Positions 52,722-60,660 of a stretch of 64,000 bases of DNA are shown in pieces (within the stretch, counting starts at the first letter, position 1; each line of letters begins with the position of its first letter). The notes below the pieces were generated by a model. It saw only the letters and a program-made list of their open reading frames with translations. It had not been told where the DNA came from and ran no database searches. This stretch comes from Lientehia sp934351765 (GTDB lineage: Bacteria > Bacillota > Clostridia > Lachnospirales > Lachnospiraceae), in contig NZ_JBQKGG010000011.1 of assembly GCF_052118925.1 (NCBI RefSeq), forward strand, positions 1 to 64,000. The letters are read 5' to 3'. The position numbers were made by a program, and so were the translations under genes.

Positions 52722-53396
52722 TCAACTAAGCAGGCTGAGTAGCTGTCCCAGCGTTCCTGTTGCCATCAGGATACCCACCAATATCAGGAAACAGCCGCTG
52801 ACAGTATTGATGATCCGATAGTGTTTTTTAATCCAGTTGAAGGCTGACTTCAAATAGTCGATCAGAATAGCACTGAGAAGAAAAGGAATGCCAAGTCCCA
52901 ACGAATAGCAAAGCAGCATCAGCATACCTTCGATTACATGATCCTGCTGAGAGGCCAGCATCAAGGCAGAACCGAGGAATGCGCCCACACAAGGTGTCCA
53001 GCCCAAGGAAAATATTATGCCAAAGAGCATAGCGGGGAAGAACCCCATCTCACGACTGTTTAATGTTTTACTGCCGCCTCTGAACAAATTCATTTTGAAA
53101 ATGCCCAGAAAATTGAGGCCAAAAAGAATTACTATCAATCCGGAAATTAAATTCACTGCACCTTTGTATTCTAGCAGGAAGCTGCCAATGGTGCCTGCCA
53201 AAGTGCCCATTGCCACAAAGATTACAGTAAACCCACTAACAAATCCCAACGCTCCCAACAAGGTCTTTTTTGTGCTGCGTTCTCCACTACCTGCAAAATA
53301 GGAGATATAGATGGGCAGCATGGGAAGCAGGCAGGGTGATATGAAGGTGATAATGCCCTCCAGGTAAGCTACTGCGTATTGCATAAACCGCTGCAC
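52722..53396 (-). CDS. ccdA: CcdA-family thiol transporter
   Basis: The 224-residue protein has six membrane segments and the two membrane cysteines in ITFISPCLLPMLP and SLGWTPCVG, which carry electrons from cytoplasmic thioredoxin to outside thiol proteins. Its neighbours are the truncated TlpA gene (10 bp) and the DUF6132 gene (28 bp overlap), then the Trx-TrxR fusion that could feed it. Confidence 0.92.
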   Translation of the reverse strand: MQRFMQYAVAYLEGIITFISPCLLPMLPIYISYFAGSGERSTKKTLLGALGFVSGFTVIFVAMGTLAGTIGSFLLEYKGAVNLISGLIVILFGLNFLGIFKMNLFRGGSKTLNSREMGFFPAMLFGIIFSLGWTPCVGAFLGSALMLASQQDHVIEGMLMLLCYSLGLGIPFLLSAILIDYLKSAFNWIKKHYRIINTVSGCFLILVGILMATGTLGQLLSLLS

Positions 53397-53584
53397 CCCT
53401 TTCCGAAAATACCGGACAACAGCCAGCCGATAAAGCCCATATAGGCCATCGTGATGAACGGGTTAGAAGTCAGCGGACAAGCTCCAGTGGGGCATCCCAC
53501 AAAGTAGTAATATGCAAGGCCAACTAATGCGCCGCCTGCGGTAAAAAGAACTGGCTTCAGCCATTTTTTAATTTTTTCTTTCAT
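53369..53584 (-). CDS. DUF6132-like small membrane protein
   Basis: The 71-residue protein has two membrane segments and a conserved YYFVGCPTGACPLTSNPFITMAYMG motif with Cys pair, plus CSGLC at the end. It resembles the DUF6132/YtfE-like accessory proteins found beside CcdA and thioredoxin genes. Likely involved in thiol or sulfur redox at the membrane; not proven. Confidence 0.75.
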   Translation of the reverse strand: MKEKIKKWLKPVLFTAGGALVGLAYYYFVGCPTGACPLTSNPFITMAYMGFIGWLLSGIFGKGCSGLCNTQ

Positions 53585-53585
53585 C

Positions 53586-54851
53586 TCACATTCCTCCTGC
53601 TAAATATTCCTCTGCATAGTGAACAGCAGTTGCCCCATCGGCTACAGCAGTTACGACCTGCCGTAATGCCTTTGTGCGGACATCCCCAACGGCGAACACA
53701 CCGGGGATGTTGGTGCGGGTACTCTCATCTGCAATAATGTATCCAGCCGGATCAATCTCAATCTGATCTTTCATCAATTCGGTGGAAGGCTTTCTTCCCA
53801 CGCTTACAAATACACCATCGCAAGCAAGGGTACTTTCTTCTCCAGTTTTCACGTTCCTAATCTGGATACCGGTCAGCTTTTCGTTATGGAGCAGAGCTAT
53901 AATCTCACTGTCCCAGACAAATTCTACATTTTCTGTTTTCATCAAAGGTTCATGGTAGATCTTTGTTGCTTTTAGGGTGCCTCTGCGGTGAACGACGATG
54001 ACCTTTTTGCAGATCCGGGAGAGAATCAGCGCATCCGCTGCAGCGGTATTGCCACCTCCTGCGATGACAACTGTTTTATTCCGATAGAACATTCCGTCAC
54101 AGGCTGCACAGTAATGGACACCTTTACCGATTAACGCCTGTTCCCCATCAACACCCAGCTCTCTGGGACCGGCTCCTGTAGCCAATACGATGGATTTTGC
54201 GTACATAGCGCCTTCGCTGGTCACAGCTTTCTTTACAGAACCTGACAGTTCCAGAGACAGCACCTCAGTCAGCTTGGTTTCCACACCAAACCGCTCCGTT
54301 CCTCGCTTCATTTTTTCTCCCAGGGAGAAACCGTCGATGCCATCCTCGAAGCCGGGATAGTTGTCGATTTGCTCGGTCAGAGCCATCTGCCCACCGGCAG
54401 ACAGCTTTTCTAAAACCACGGTGTCCATTCCTGCTCTTGCAGCATAAAGGGCTGCGGTATACCCGCCGGGACCGCCACCTACAACAATCATGTCATAGAT
54501 ATGCTGCGCATTATTTACTTCCTGAGTCCGGTGCTGTAAGGTTTCCTCAATAAAAGCCACCAGCTGCGCTCTGGATTCTGGAGCGACGATAGAGCCAAGA
54601 GTCTGTCCGCTGTGATAGATCAGCAGAGTAGGGACAACTTCAATAGCCTCGGTCTCAGCCAATTCCGGTTCATCATCAATGTTGACAGCAGTGAATATCA
54701 GTGTATCCTTATATTCCTCAGCAACGCTTTCCAATGCTGGAGCCAGACGGCGGCAATATACGCACCAAGGGGCTGAAAACTCCACCAGAACAGTCTTTCC
54801 GCTATGCACCATTTCTTCAAATTGATTTCTATTAATATTGATAACTGCCAT
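53586..54851 (-). CDS. Thioredoxin-thioredoxin reductase fusion
   Basis: The 421-residue protein has an N-terminal thioredoxin (1-105) with active site APWCVYCRRL, where canonical thioredoxin has WCGPC. The flavoprotein from about 118 (YDMIVVGGGPGGYTAALYAARAG) has redox site YCAACDG, NAD(P)H fold GGGNTAAADA and the final GVFAVGDVRTKALRQ. Order Trx-TrxR is the reverse of the mycobacterial TrxR-Trx type. It transfers electrons from NAD(P)H to thiols. It begins the trx-DUF6132-ccdA-tlpA operon; the start follows AAAGGAGCTGGTAAT. Confidence 0.93.
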   Translation of the reverse strand: MAVININRNQFEEMVHSGKTVLVEFSAPWCVYCRRLAPALESVAEEYKDTLIFTAVNIDDEPELAETEAIEVVPTLLIYHSGQTLGSIVAPESRAQLVAFIEETLQHRTQEVNNAQHIYDMIVVGGGPGGYTAALYAARAGMDTVVLEKLSAGGQMALTEQIDNYPGFEDGIDGFSLGEKMKRGTERFGVETKLTEVLSLELSGSVKKAVTSEGAMYAKSIVLATGAGPRELGVDGEQALIGKGVHYCAACDGMFYRNKTVVIAGGGNTAAADALILSRICKKVIVVHRRGTLKATKIYHEPLMKTENVEFVWDSEIIALLHNEKLTGIQIRNVKTGEESTLACDGVFVSVGRKPSTELMKDQIEIDPAGYIIADESTRTNIPGVFAVGDVRTKALRQVVTAVADGATAVHYAEEYLAGGM

Positions 54852-54949
54852 ATTACCAGCTCCTTTCCTTTGCTTGATTATAGTATAGCCAATCTAAAAT
54901 AACATTTCGGTGATGATATCACATAAAATAGTGCGACATTGCTGCCGCA

Positions 54950-55261
54950 CTAAAATTTTTCGTTATTAAGTAACTCGAGGATATGTTCACTGGAACAGAT
55001 GATTTGAGACTGCTTATCTTTTATGGATGTTTTTTTTGCCTCCTCCAGCGAGAGAGAAGCATATAAATGAACCGTGTATGCTTCCTGCCTGAGAGAATCT
55101 TTATACTGTTCAGCTGCAAGATATTGTTTTTCAAGAATACTAATTTTATTTTGGAGATCACCAATCTGCTGTTGAAGCGACATCACTTTTTTCTTTTGAA
55201 TATAGAGAAAAAAAGTAAGAAGAAGTAGTAGTAATATGATTGGTAGGATAATAATAATCAT
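54950..55261 (-). CDS. Membrane-anchored coiled-coil protein
   Basis: The 103-residue protein has an N-terminal membrane segment (IIIILPIILLLLLLTFFLYI), then a coiled coil (SLQQQIGDLQNKISILEKQYLAAEQY) and a polar tail. It is coupled to the 315-residue unknown gene upstream (5 bp apart), so the pair is likely one unit. Family unknown to me. Confidence 0.65.
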   Translation of the reverse strand: MIIIILPIILLLLLLTFFLYIQKKKVMSLQQQIGDLQNKISILEKQYLAAEQYKDSLRQEAYTVHLYASLSLEEAKKTSIKDKQSQIICSSEHILELLNNEKF

Positions 55262-55266
55262 TCTTA

Positions 55267-56214
55267 TTACTTTCCCTCCTTTATCAAAAGATAAGTCTTA
55301 ACTGCATTACGGAGCGTTTCTGGTAGAACGGGAACAGGCAAGATGATCACCTTACCCGTATTCTTTTCAATCGTTATTTCTGATTCCGGTTGATTGGACA
55401 GAAGAATTACGGGTGTTCTTTTATCCGCCCGCCATGGCTGATCCGGCTGTTTTGTCAGAGCTTCTGTAACAACCCAAAGCATAGGCTTTTTCTTTCCAAG
55501 CTTTTTTCTTGCAGCTTCCGGGGTTTCAAATACAAGGATATGTTTGGATAAGTTCTGCAGTACCAGTCTCAGTCCGTTCCCATAGGCTGAATCACTGCAC
55601 ATAATGACAATCGTGGCATTTGATTGCTCATCTTGTGATGCCTTTATAAAATCAAGAACTGGCGTATTATAAAGGTTGAAATCTTTTTCTGTATGTTCTG
55701 CTTCATAATAAGCTCTGACCGCTCGACACATTCTTCGGCAAAACTGTTCAATATCAATACGGATGTCCGTGAGGCTGTTGTCAGAACTTATTCTATCCAG
55801 TTGGCAAACGGAAGTTCCGCAATTCACACCCAAGTGAAAACGAATCGAAGTATTGTCCTCAGTATTTGCAAAGCCTTTGTTTTGGTGCAGGTATTCACAT
55901 CGAAGCTGCCAGCATCGTTCTCCGCAGATATACGGAGAGATATCCTGCGCAGAAACTTTAAAGAAAGGTGCTGCGTATGTATCAAACCAACGAATATATT
56001 GATTCCCTACATCACGAGTTGGTCTCTGCTTTCTATCCAGAACAGCACGCCCATCCCGATAACGCTTTACAATTTCTGGGAAAGCAATGCCGCCGCAAAT
56101 ATCAGGCAAAGTCAGCACCAATGCCAAAGCAGATTGCCAGCGTCCATCCTCAATGTTCAGTTCTACTTCCTCTATGCGATGTAAAAAGGTAAAGCTGGCA
56201 TTGTCTTGACTCAT
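55267..56214 (-). CDS. Unknown protein with possible HEPN-type motif
   Basis: The 315-residue protein starts at 56214 behind AGGAGGATACTT. The N-terminal ~190 residues are helical and hold R105-x4-H110 in LRCEYLHQNKGF, the RxxxxH motif of HEPN ribonucleases, followed by several Cys and a possible zinc pair. The C-terminal ~110 residues alternate beta strands and helices (NATIVIMCSDSAYGNGLRLVL, KPMLWVVTEAL, RTPVILLSNQPES, KVIILPVPVLPETLRNAV). This resembles a receiver-like fold but lacks an obvious phospho-Asp pocket. No family is recognised. It is followed by the membrane coiled-coil gene. An RNA-targeting or sensory role is inference. Confidence 0.6.
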   Translation of the reverse strand: MSQDNASFTFLHRIEEVELNIEDGRWQSALALVLTLPDICGGIAFPEIVKRYRDGRAVLDRKQRPTRDVGNQYIRWFDTYAAPFFKVSAQDISPYICGERCWQLRCEYLHQNKGFANTEDNTSIRFHLGVNCGTSVCQLDRISSDNSLTDIRIDIEQFCRRMCRAVRAYYEAEHTEKDFNLYNTPVLDFIKASQDEQSNATIVIMCSDSAYGNGLRLVLQNLSKHILVFETPEAARKKLGKKKPMLWVVTEALTKQPDQPWRADKRTPVILLSNQPESEITIEKNTGKVIILPVPVLPETLRNAVKTYLLIKEGK

Positions 56215-56303
56215 AAGTATCCTCCTGTAAAAAATCCGCCTGCCGGAAAACCGACAGGCGGCATACTGCCTTTTATACTTCCATCATCTATAGGCTATAG
56301 TGA

Positions 56304-56819
56304 TTAAAGAACCAAAGAAGGAGCAGAGTAAACTCGTGCTGCCAATTCCTGATTGAGCATATACAAGCTCTTAGGATCGGAGCCAAAGAGTTCAATTTTG
56401 GAAATCAAATTCTTTGCATTGGTTTCTTCTTCACCTTGTTCTTTCACAAACCAATCGAGGAACTGCATGGTACGGAAATCCTTTGCTTCGTAAGCCTCAC
56501 TATAGATATCATTAATCAGCGAGGTCACATATTTTTCGTGCTCAAGACCTGCCTTCAAAACATCCATATGGCAAGCTGCATTCAGATCAGGCTTGTCAAT
56601 GGCTTCAAGCGTTACCTTCTGGTTTTCGTTTTGCAGGTACTGATAGAAAAGCATGGCGTGGTCACGCTCTTCCTGAGCCTGAATTTTATACCAGTTGGCA
56701 AAGCCGTCAAGCCCGACTTCCTCGAAATAGTTTGAAAAATTGAGATAAAGGTATGCGGAATAGAATTCCTTATTTATCTGTTGATTGATAAGCGCATGTA
56801 CTTTTTCGTTCATTTGCAA
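56304..56819 (-). CDS. ftnA: Ferritin
   Basis: The 171-residue non-haem ferritin has a four-helix bundle with ferroxidase-type residues: HALINQQINKEFYSAYLYLNFSNYFEEVGLDGFANWYKIQAQEERDHAM read in parts, and WFVKEQGEEETNAKNLI. It stores iron and limits Fenton chemistry. It is the fourth gene of the minus-strand cluster after desulfoferrodoxin, 11 bp apart. Confidence 0.95.
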   Translation of the reverse strand: MQMNEKVHALINQQINKEFYSAYLYLNFSNYFEEVGLDGFANWYKIQAQEERDHAMLFYQYLQNENQKVTLEAIDKPDLNAACHMDVLKAGLEHEKYVTSLINDIYSEAYEAKDFRTMQFLDWFVKEQGEEETNAKNLISKIELFGSDPKSLYMLNQELAARVYSAPSLVL

Positions 56820-56830
56820 GAATCTCCATG

Positions 56831-57208
56831 TTAAATTTCAGTTTTCCACAGGCCGTGGAGGTTGCAATAAGCATAGACAGCTACTGCTTTATCGTCTCCC
56901 AGGGAGAAGGTGACATGGGGTTCGTCACCGGGCTTCAAAACCTTACGCTGACCACCGTTTTCGGTCTGGACATAGACCCACTCGATGAAATGTTCCGGAA
57001 GCATAGGATGATCTACAGAACCAACATTGACATGGATTGCACCATCTTCAACAGTAACAGCAGGCAGATGCTTTTCGCCGCTGGCTTCTACGGTGTTGGG
57101 TAGTAGGGCAGTCATTTTCTGCCCGCAGCACATCATAGGTACGCCGGAGTCGTGAATCATGCCCACCAGATTGCCGCAGTGTTCGCAGATATAAAACTTT
57201 GCACTCAT
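56831..57208 (-). CDS. dfx: Desulfoferrodoxin (superoxide reductase)
   Basis: The 125-residue protein has the N-terminal desulforedoxin domain (CEHCGN...MCCGQ, four Cys) and the C-terminal SOR domain with His and Cys ligands: EKHLPAV, DHPMLPEHFIEWV and YAYCNLHGLW. It reduces superoxide to H2O2 with rubredoxin electrons; the rubredoxin/rubrerythrin genes next to it provide donor and H2O2 sink. Start at 57208 after GAGGAAATTAAA. Confidence 0.95.
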   Translation of the reverse strand: MSAKFYICEHCGNLVGMIHDSGVPMMCCGQKMTALLPNTVEASGEKHLPAVTVEDGAIHVNVGSVDHPMLPEHFIEWVYVQTENGGQRKVLKPGDEPHVTFSLGDDKAVAVYAYCNLHGLWKTEI

Positions 57209-57227
57209 TTTAATTTCCTCCGTTTTA

Positions 57228-58376
57228 TCAATAGTTTTCCGCACGCACTTCGAAGAATGCCTGAGGATGCTTGCAGACAGGGCAGATCTCAGGAGCCTTG
57301 GTTCCTACTACGATATGTCCGCAGTTACGGCACTCCCAGATGGTAACGCCGCTCTTCTCAAACACCTGCATGGTCTCCACGTTGCTCAAAAGCTTGCGGT
57401 AGCGCTCCTCGTGCATCTTCTCAATGGCAGCTACGCCACGGAATTGTTCAGCCAGATCATGGAATCCCTCCTCATCAGCTTCACGAGCCATGCGGTCATA
57501 CATATCCGTCCACTCGGCGTTCTCACCTTCAGCAGCATGGAGCAGGTTCTCGGCAGTATCGCCCAGCTCGCCCAGAGCTTTGAACCACAACTTGGCGTGC
57601 TCCATCTCGTTCTGTGCAGTATGCAGGAACAGAGCAGCAATCTGCTCGTAACCGGCTTTCTTGGCTACTGAAGCAAAGTAAGTATATTTGTTGCGTGCCT
57701 GAGATTCACCAGCAAAGGCTTCCCACAGATTTTTCTCGGTTTTGGTGCCTGCATAGGGATTCTTTGCAGGAGCCGCAGCATCCTCAATCTTCACAAACTT
57801 GTCGGCGGGCTGCTTGCAGATGGGGCACTTAAAATCAGGTGTCATAGGGCCTTCGTGAATGTAACCGCAGACTGTGCATTTCCATTTTTCCATTTTCTTT
57901 TCCTCCATTTTTTCATTGAATTGAATGTTTTTTAACAGGGATTCCACAGCATCCACAGGAATGCCGGGATACGTTTTAATACTTTCCAGAAACGATCTGG
58001 TGTTGCTGCTCTGAGGCAGCATAAAGCCGGCTTCTCTGCACAGATCCTCAGCCATCAGGCGAGAGGATTTTTCCACAGCGACGCTCAAGACATCAGGAAG
58101 CTGCGAAGCAATGTTCTCTGCATTGGCTTTGCTTTGAACTAAGCCACGAAGTGCTTTGACAACTTTTTCTTCTTTCGGCTGCTGCGGCGGCAGTTCTTTT
58201 GGAACCATAGAGATTGCAGAGGATGGACAGGCTTCGGCACAGGCACCGCAGCCGATACACTTTTCAGGATCAATGATGCTGTTCTCTGTATCAGTCGCTC
58301 CGGTTGGGCAGACATAGAGGCAAAGGCAATCCTTGGTACATAAGCGAAGATTTCTTACTGCATATTTTTCAGCCAT
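57228..58376 (-). CDS. Ferredoxin-rubredoxin-rubrerythrin fusion
   Basis: The 382-residue protein begins with a two-cluster [4Fe-4S] ferredoxin-like domain (CTKDCLCLYVCP, CIGCGACAEACP), then a helical linker to residue 160. From Met162 come rubredoxin (CTVCGYIHEG...CPICK), a rubrerythrin four-helix domain (ETKTEKNLWEAFAGESQARNKY-like, NEMEHAKLW) and a C-terminal CRNC/CPVC domain. A GGAGG lies just upstream of the Met162 codon (57893), so rubrerythrin could also be made alone. The rubrerythrin part is very close to that at 37913-38569. It should link ferredoxin electrons to peroxide reduction. Confidence 0.92.
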   Translation of the reverse strand: MAEKYAVRNLRLCTKDCLCLYVCPTGATDTENSIIDPEKCIGCGACAEACPSSAISMVPKELPPQQPKEEKVVKALRGLVQSKANAENIASQLPDVLSVAVEKSSRLMAEDLCREAGFMLPQSSNTRSFLESIKTYPGIPVDAVESLLKNIQFNEKMEEKKMEKWKCTVCGYIHEGPMTPDFKCPICKQPADKFVKIEDAAAPAKNPYAGTKTEKNLWEAFAGESQARNKYTYFASVAKKAGYEQIAALFLHTAQNEMEHAKLWFKALGELGDTAENLLHAAEGENAEWTDMYDRMAREADEEGFHDLAEQFRGVAAIEKMHEERYRKLLSNVETMQVFEKSGVTIWECRNCGHIVVGTKAPEICPVCKHPQAFFEVRAENY

Positions 58377-58378
58377 AG

Positions 58379-59008
58379 TTATGCCCTCCCTTCCATTTTT
58401 TCAAATTTCCAACTGGGAACCTTACACACCGGACATAGCTCCGGAGCTATGTCACCAACATAGACAAAACCACAGACCGTGCAAACCCAGACACCGGTGT
58501 TTTCCAACATCTTGTCTCCCTCAGATTCATATCGAGTCAGCAGAGATTGGAGCATTCGGGTAACCTTTTCACTCCACACCTGACAGCGCAGACCACCCCG
58601 ATCAGGCTTTTCACCGGCCATAGCATTGCCATAGGGATACCCTACAGACAAATCCTTGTCAATGAGTTCCAGCAGCTTGGCTGTGCTGGCCTCCTCGATG
58701 GGCGCAGCCTTGCTTCTGAAGAACTCTGCCAGTTTTCTGAAATCATCTGCCTGCTGGGGCAGATACTGCTTTTCGCAGCCACGGGCCAGATTGGAGCAGA
58801 TGATGCTCATTTCCATGGGAGAGAGTTCCTTGTCCACATGGGGCTTTTCAAGGACCTCCTGGGACGCTGTTTTTTCTTCTTTGGGTTTGAAAGCGTCTTT
58901 GCCTGCTTTACAGACAGGACACTTCCAATCGGCAGGTAGGTCTTCCCACTTGCCACCGACAGCTTCATCGTGAATATATCCACAAATGCCGCAAACATAT
59001 TGTTTCAT
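58379..59008 (-). CDS. Rubredoxin-helical-rubredoxin protein
   Basis: The 209-residue protein has an N-terminal rubredoxin (CGICGYIHDEAVGG...CPVCKAGKD), a middle helical domain (about 60-170), and a second rubredoxin-like domain (CTVCGFVYVGDIAPELCPVC). It resembles the C-terminal half of the rubrerythrin-associated proteins but with a divergent helical core lacking the EAFAGESQ motif. It lies 2 bp before the ferredoxin-rubrerythrin gene, so both are made together. Probably an electron carrier for the same peroxide and superoxide system. Confidence 0.85.
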   Translation of the reverse strand: MKQYVCGICGYIHDEAVGGKWEDLPADWKCPVCKAGKDAFKPKEEKTASQEVLEKPHVDKELSPMEMSIICSNLARGCEKQYLPQQADDFRKLAEFFRSKAAPIEEASTAKLLELIDKDLSVGYPYGNAMAGEKPDRGGLRCQVWSEKVTRMLQSLLTRYESEGDKMLENTGVWVCTVCGFVYVGDIAPELCPVCKVPSWKFEKMEGRA

Positions 59009-59078
59009 AGGTTTTACCGCCTCCTTTATCTATATTTTATCAAATCACGACACATATTCCGTGACTTAATCACCTATT

Positions 59079-59849
59079 TCAGTCGCATGAGTGATGGCCG
59101 CAGCCGTGGGAACCGCAAGAGTGACCTTCCCCATGGTGGTCGTGATGATCACAACGGACATTGGGGTTGAAGTCCAGCTCGCCTGCTGCCAGTGCTTCTG
59201 CTGCTGCATCAGCGTTGCCGGAAACACCACCATAAAGCCGGATACCCACATCGCTCAATGCCATCTGGGCACCGCCGCCAATACCGCCGCAGATCAGGGC
59301 ATCCACCTTCAGTGCACTCAGGACGCCTGCCAGTGCACCATGTCCGCTGCCGCCAGCATCCACAACCTCAGACGAAATGATTTTTCCATCTTCCACATCG
59401 TAGATTTTAAACTGTTCGGTGTGACCGAAGTGCTGAAAGATTTCTCCGTTTTCATAAGTGACTGCAATTCTCATAATATTATCTCCTTTCGGTTTTTCGT
59501 GCATCGGATGGATTTTTTGCTGATAGCAAATTCTGCACCCGTAGGCTGCGCTGTTTCCGCTGCAGAGTGTAAAATCCCCTCCCTCGATTCGCAGAGGAAG
59601 TCCCTCAACCAGCGCATCGGCCAGTTTTTTGCGGGCAGCTGCATAAATCTGCTGAACCGTTGTTCTGGCAATACGCATATATTCTCCGCATTGCTCCTGA
59701 GAAAAACCTTCACGGTCAATCAGGCGAATGGATTCATACTCATCCACATTCAGGACAATGGGAGTCAGTTCCTCGCCGCCACGAACCGGAACAAAACCAT
59801 CATTATCCGGCAAACAACAAACTTTTCTGCATTTTCTCGGTCTTGGCAT
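59079..59849 (-). CDS. DUF134-dinitrogenase cofactor-domain fusion
   Basis: The 256-residue protein has an N-terminal DUF134 HTH domain (MPRPRKCRKVCCLPD, DEYESIRLIDREGFSQEQCGEYMRIARTTVQQIY) and, from Met126, a NifX/NafY-type domain (MRIAVTYENGEIFQHFGHTEQFKIYDV). A His/Cys-rich metal-binding tail follows. An AAAGGAG just upstream of the Met126 codon (59474) suggests separate translation too. DUF134 and NifX-type genes are usually adjacent; here they are in one frame. A role in iron-sulfur or metal-cluster homeostasis and regulation is plausible. Confidence 0.88.
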   Translation of the reverse strand: MPRPRKCRKVCCLPDNDGFVPVRGGEELTPIVLNVDEYESIRLIDREGFSQEQCGEYMRIARTTVQQIYAAARKKLADALVEGLPLRIEGGDFTLCSGNSAAYGCRICYQQKIHPMHEKPKGDNIMRIAVTYENGEIFQHFGHTEQFKIYDVEDGKIISSEVVDAGGSGHGALAGVLSALKVDALICGGIGGGAQMALSDVGIRLYGGVSGNADAAAEALAAGELDFNPNVRCDHHDHHGEGHSCGSHGCGHHSCD

Positions 59850-59914
59850 AGATTCACCTCCATATTATTTGCGGCATATGCCATTTATACGACCATTGTA
59901 CATCTCCTTTTCCT

Positions 59915-59960
59915 ATATGTCAATGGAATTATTGACATATGCCATAAATTGTTTTATACT
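59915..59960 (+). promoter_or_regulatory. Crp/Fnr gene promoter with palindromic operator
   Basis: ATATGTCAAT (59915-59924), six bases, ATTGACATAT (59931-59940) form a perfect 10-bp inverted repeat. It contains TTGACA (59932-59937) of the promoter; TATACT follows at 59955-59960 with 17 bp spacing. It also faces the divergent DUF134 gene. Autoregulation by the Crp/Fnr product is the simplest reading. Confidence 0.75.
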
Positions 59961-59984
59961 ATGTGTATTCAAGGAGGTGTACCC

Positions 59985-60644
59985 ATGGATTTTTCATCCT
60001 ATTTTCCAATTTGGAACAAACTGACACCGACCCAGCAGCAGATTTTGGAGCGAAATGCAGTTTTACGAAAAGTGGATAAAGGGACTGTGATTCACAACGG
60101 AACTGTGGAGTGTACCGGTCTTCTGCTGGTAAAAAGCGGACAGCTTCGTGCCTATATTCTTTCCGATGAAGGACGGGAGATTAGCCTCTATCGTTTGTTT
60201 GATCGGGATATTTGCCTGTTTTCCGCCTCCTGTATGATGAACAGCATTCAGTTTGAGATCACCATTGAGGCGCAGAAGGATACCACGATGTGGGTTATTT
60301 CTGCTGACACTTATCAGCGCTTAATGAAAGAGTCTGCTGTGGTAGCTAATTTTACCAACGAAATTATGGCTACCCGTTTTTCTGAGGTTATGTGGCTCAT
60401 GGAGCAGATCATGTGGAAAAGCTTTGATAAAAGGCTGGCAGAATTTCTGCTGGAGGAATGCAGCTTAGAGGAAACAAACATCCTCAAGATTACCCATGAA
60501 ACCATTGCGGGCCACATGGGCACCGCCCGTGAGGTAGTTACCCGAATGCTTCGCTATTTCCAGAACGAGGGTATGGTGAAGCTGGCGCGGGGCACCGTGG
60601 AGATTTGTGAAGAAAGGAGATTGCAGGAACTTTCTGATACATAG
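59985..60644 (+). CDS. Crp/Fnr family transcription regulator
   Basis: The 219-residue protein has a cupin sensor domain (residues ~15-130; LLLVKSGQLRAYILSDEGREISLYRLFDRD) and a C-terminal winged helix (THETIAGHMGTAREVVTRMLRYFQNEGMVKL). Cys residues occur near CLFSASC; no clear N-terminal [4Fe-4S] Cys cluster as in E. coli FNR is seen. ATG 59985 follows AAGGAGGTGTACCC. It is divergent from the redox cluster and the best candidate for its regulator. Confidence 0.9.
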   Translation: MDFSSYFPIWNKLTPTQQQILERNAVLRKVDKGTVIHNGTVECTGLLLVKSGQLRAYILSDEGREISLYRLFDRDICLFSASCMMNSIQFEITIEAQKDTTMWVISADTYQRLMKESAVVANFTNEIMATRFSEVMWLMEQIMWKSFDKRLAEFLLEECSLEETNILKITHETIAGHMGTAREVVTRMLRYFQNEGMVKLARGTVEICEERRLQELSDT

Positions 60645-60660
60645 AAGACCTGTATCGTTG

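Noticed and set aside
59091..59984. Long upstream extension of the Crp/Fnr reading frame
   Set aside because: It runs antisense through the DUF134-NifX gene and the promoter; the true start at 59985 has a strong AAGGAGG.
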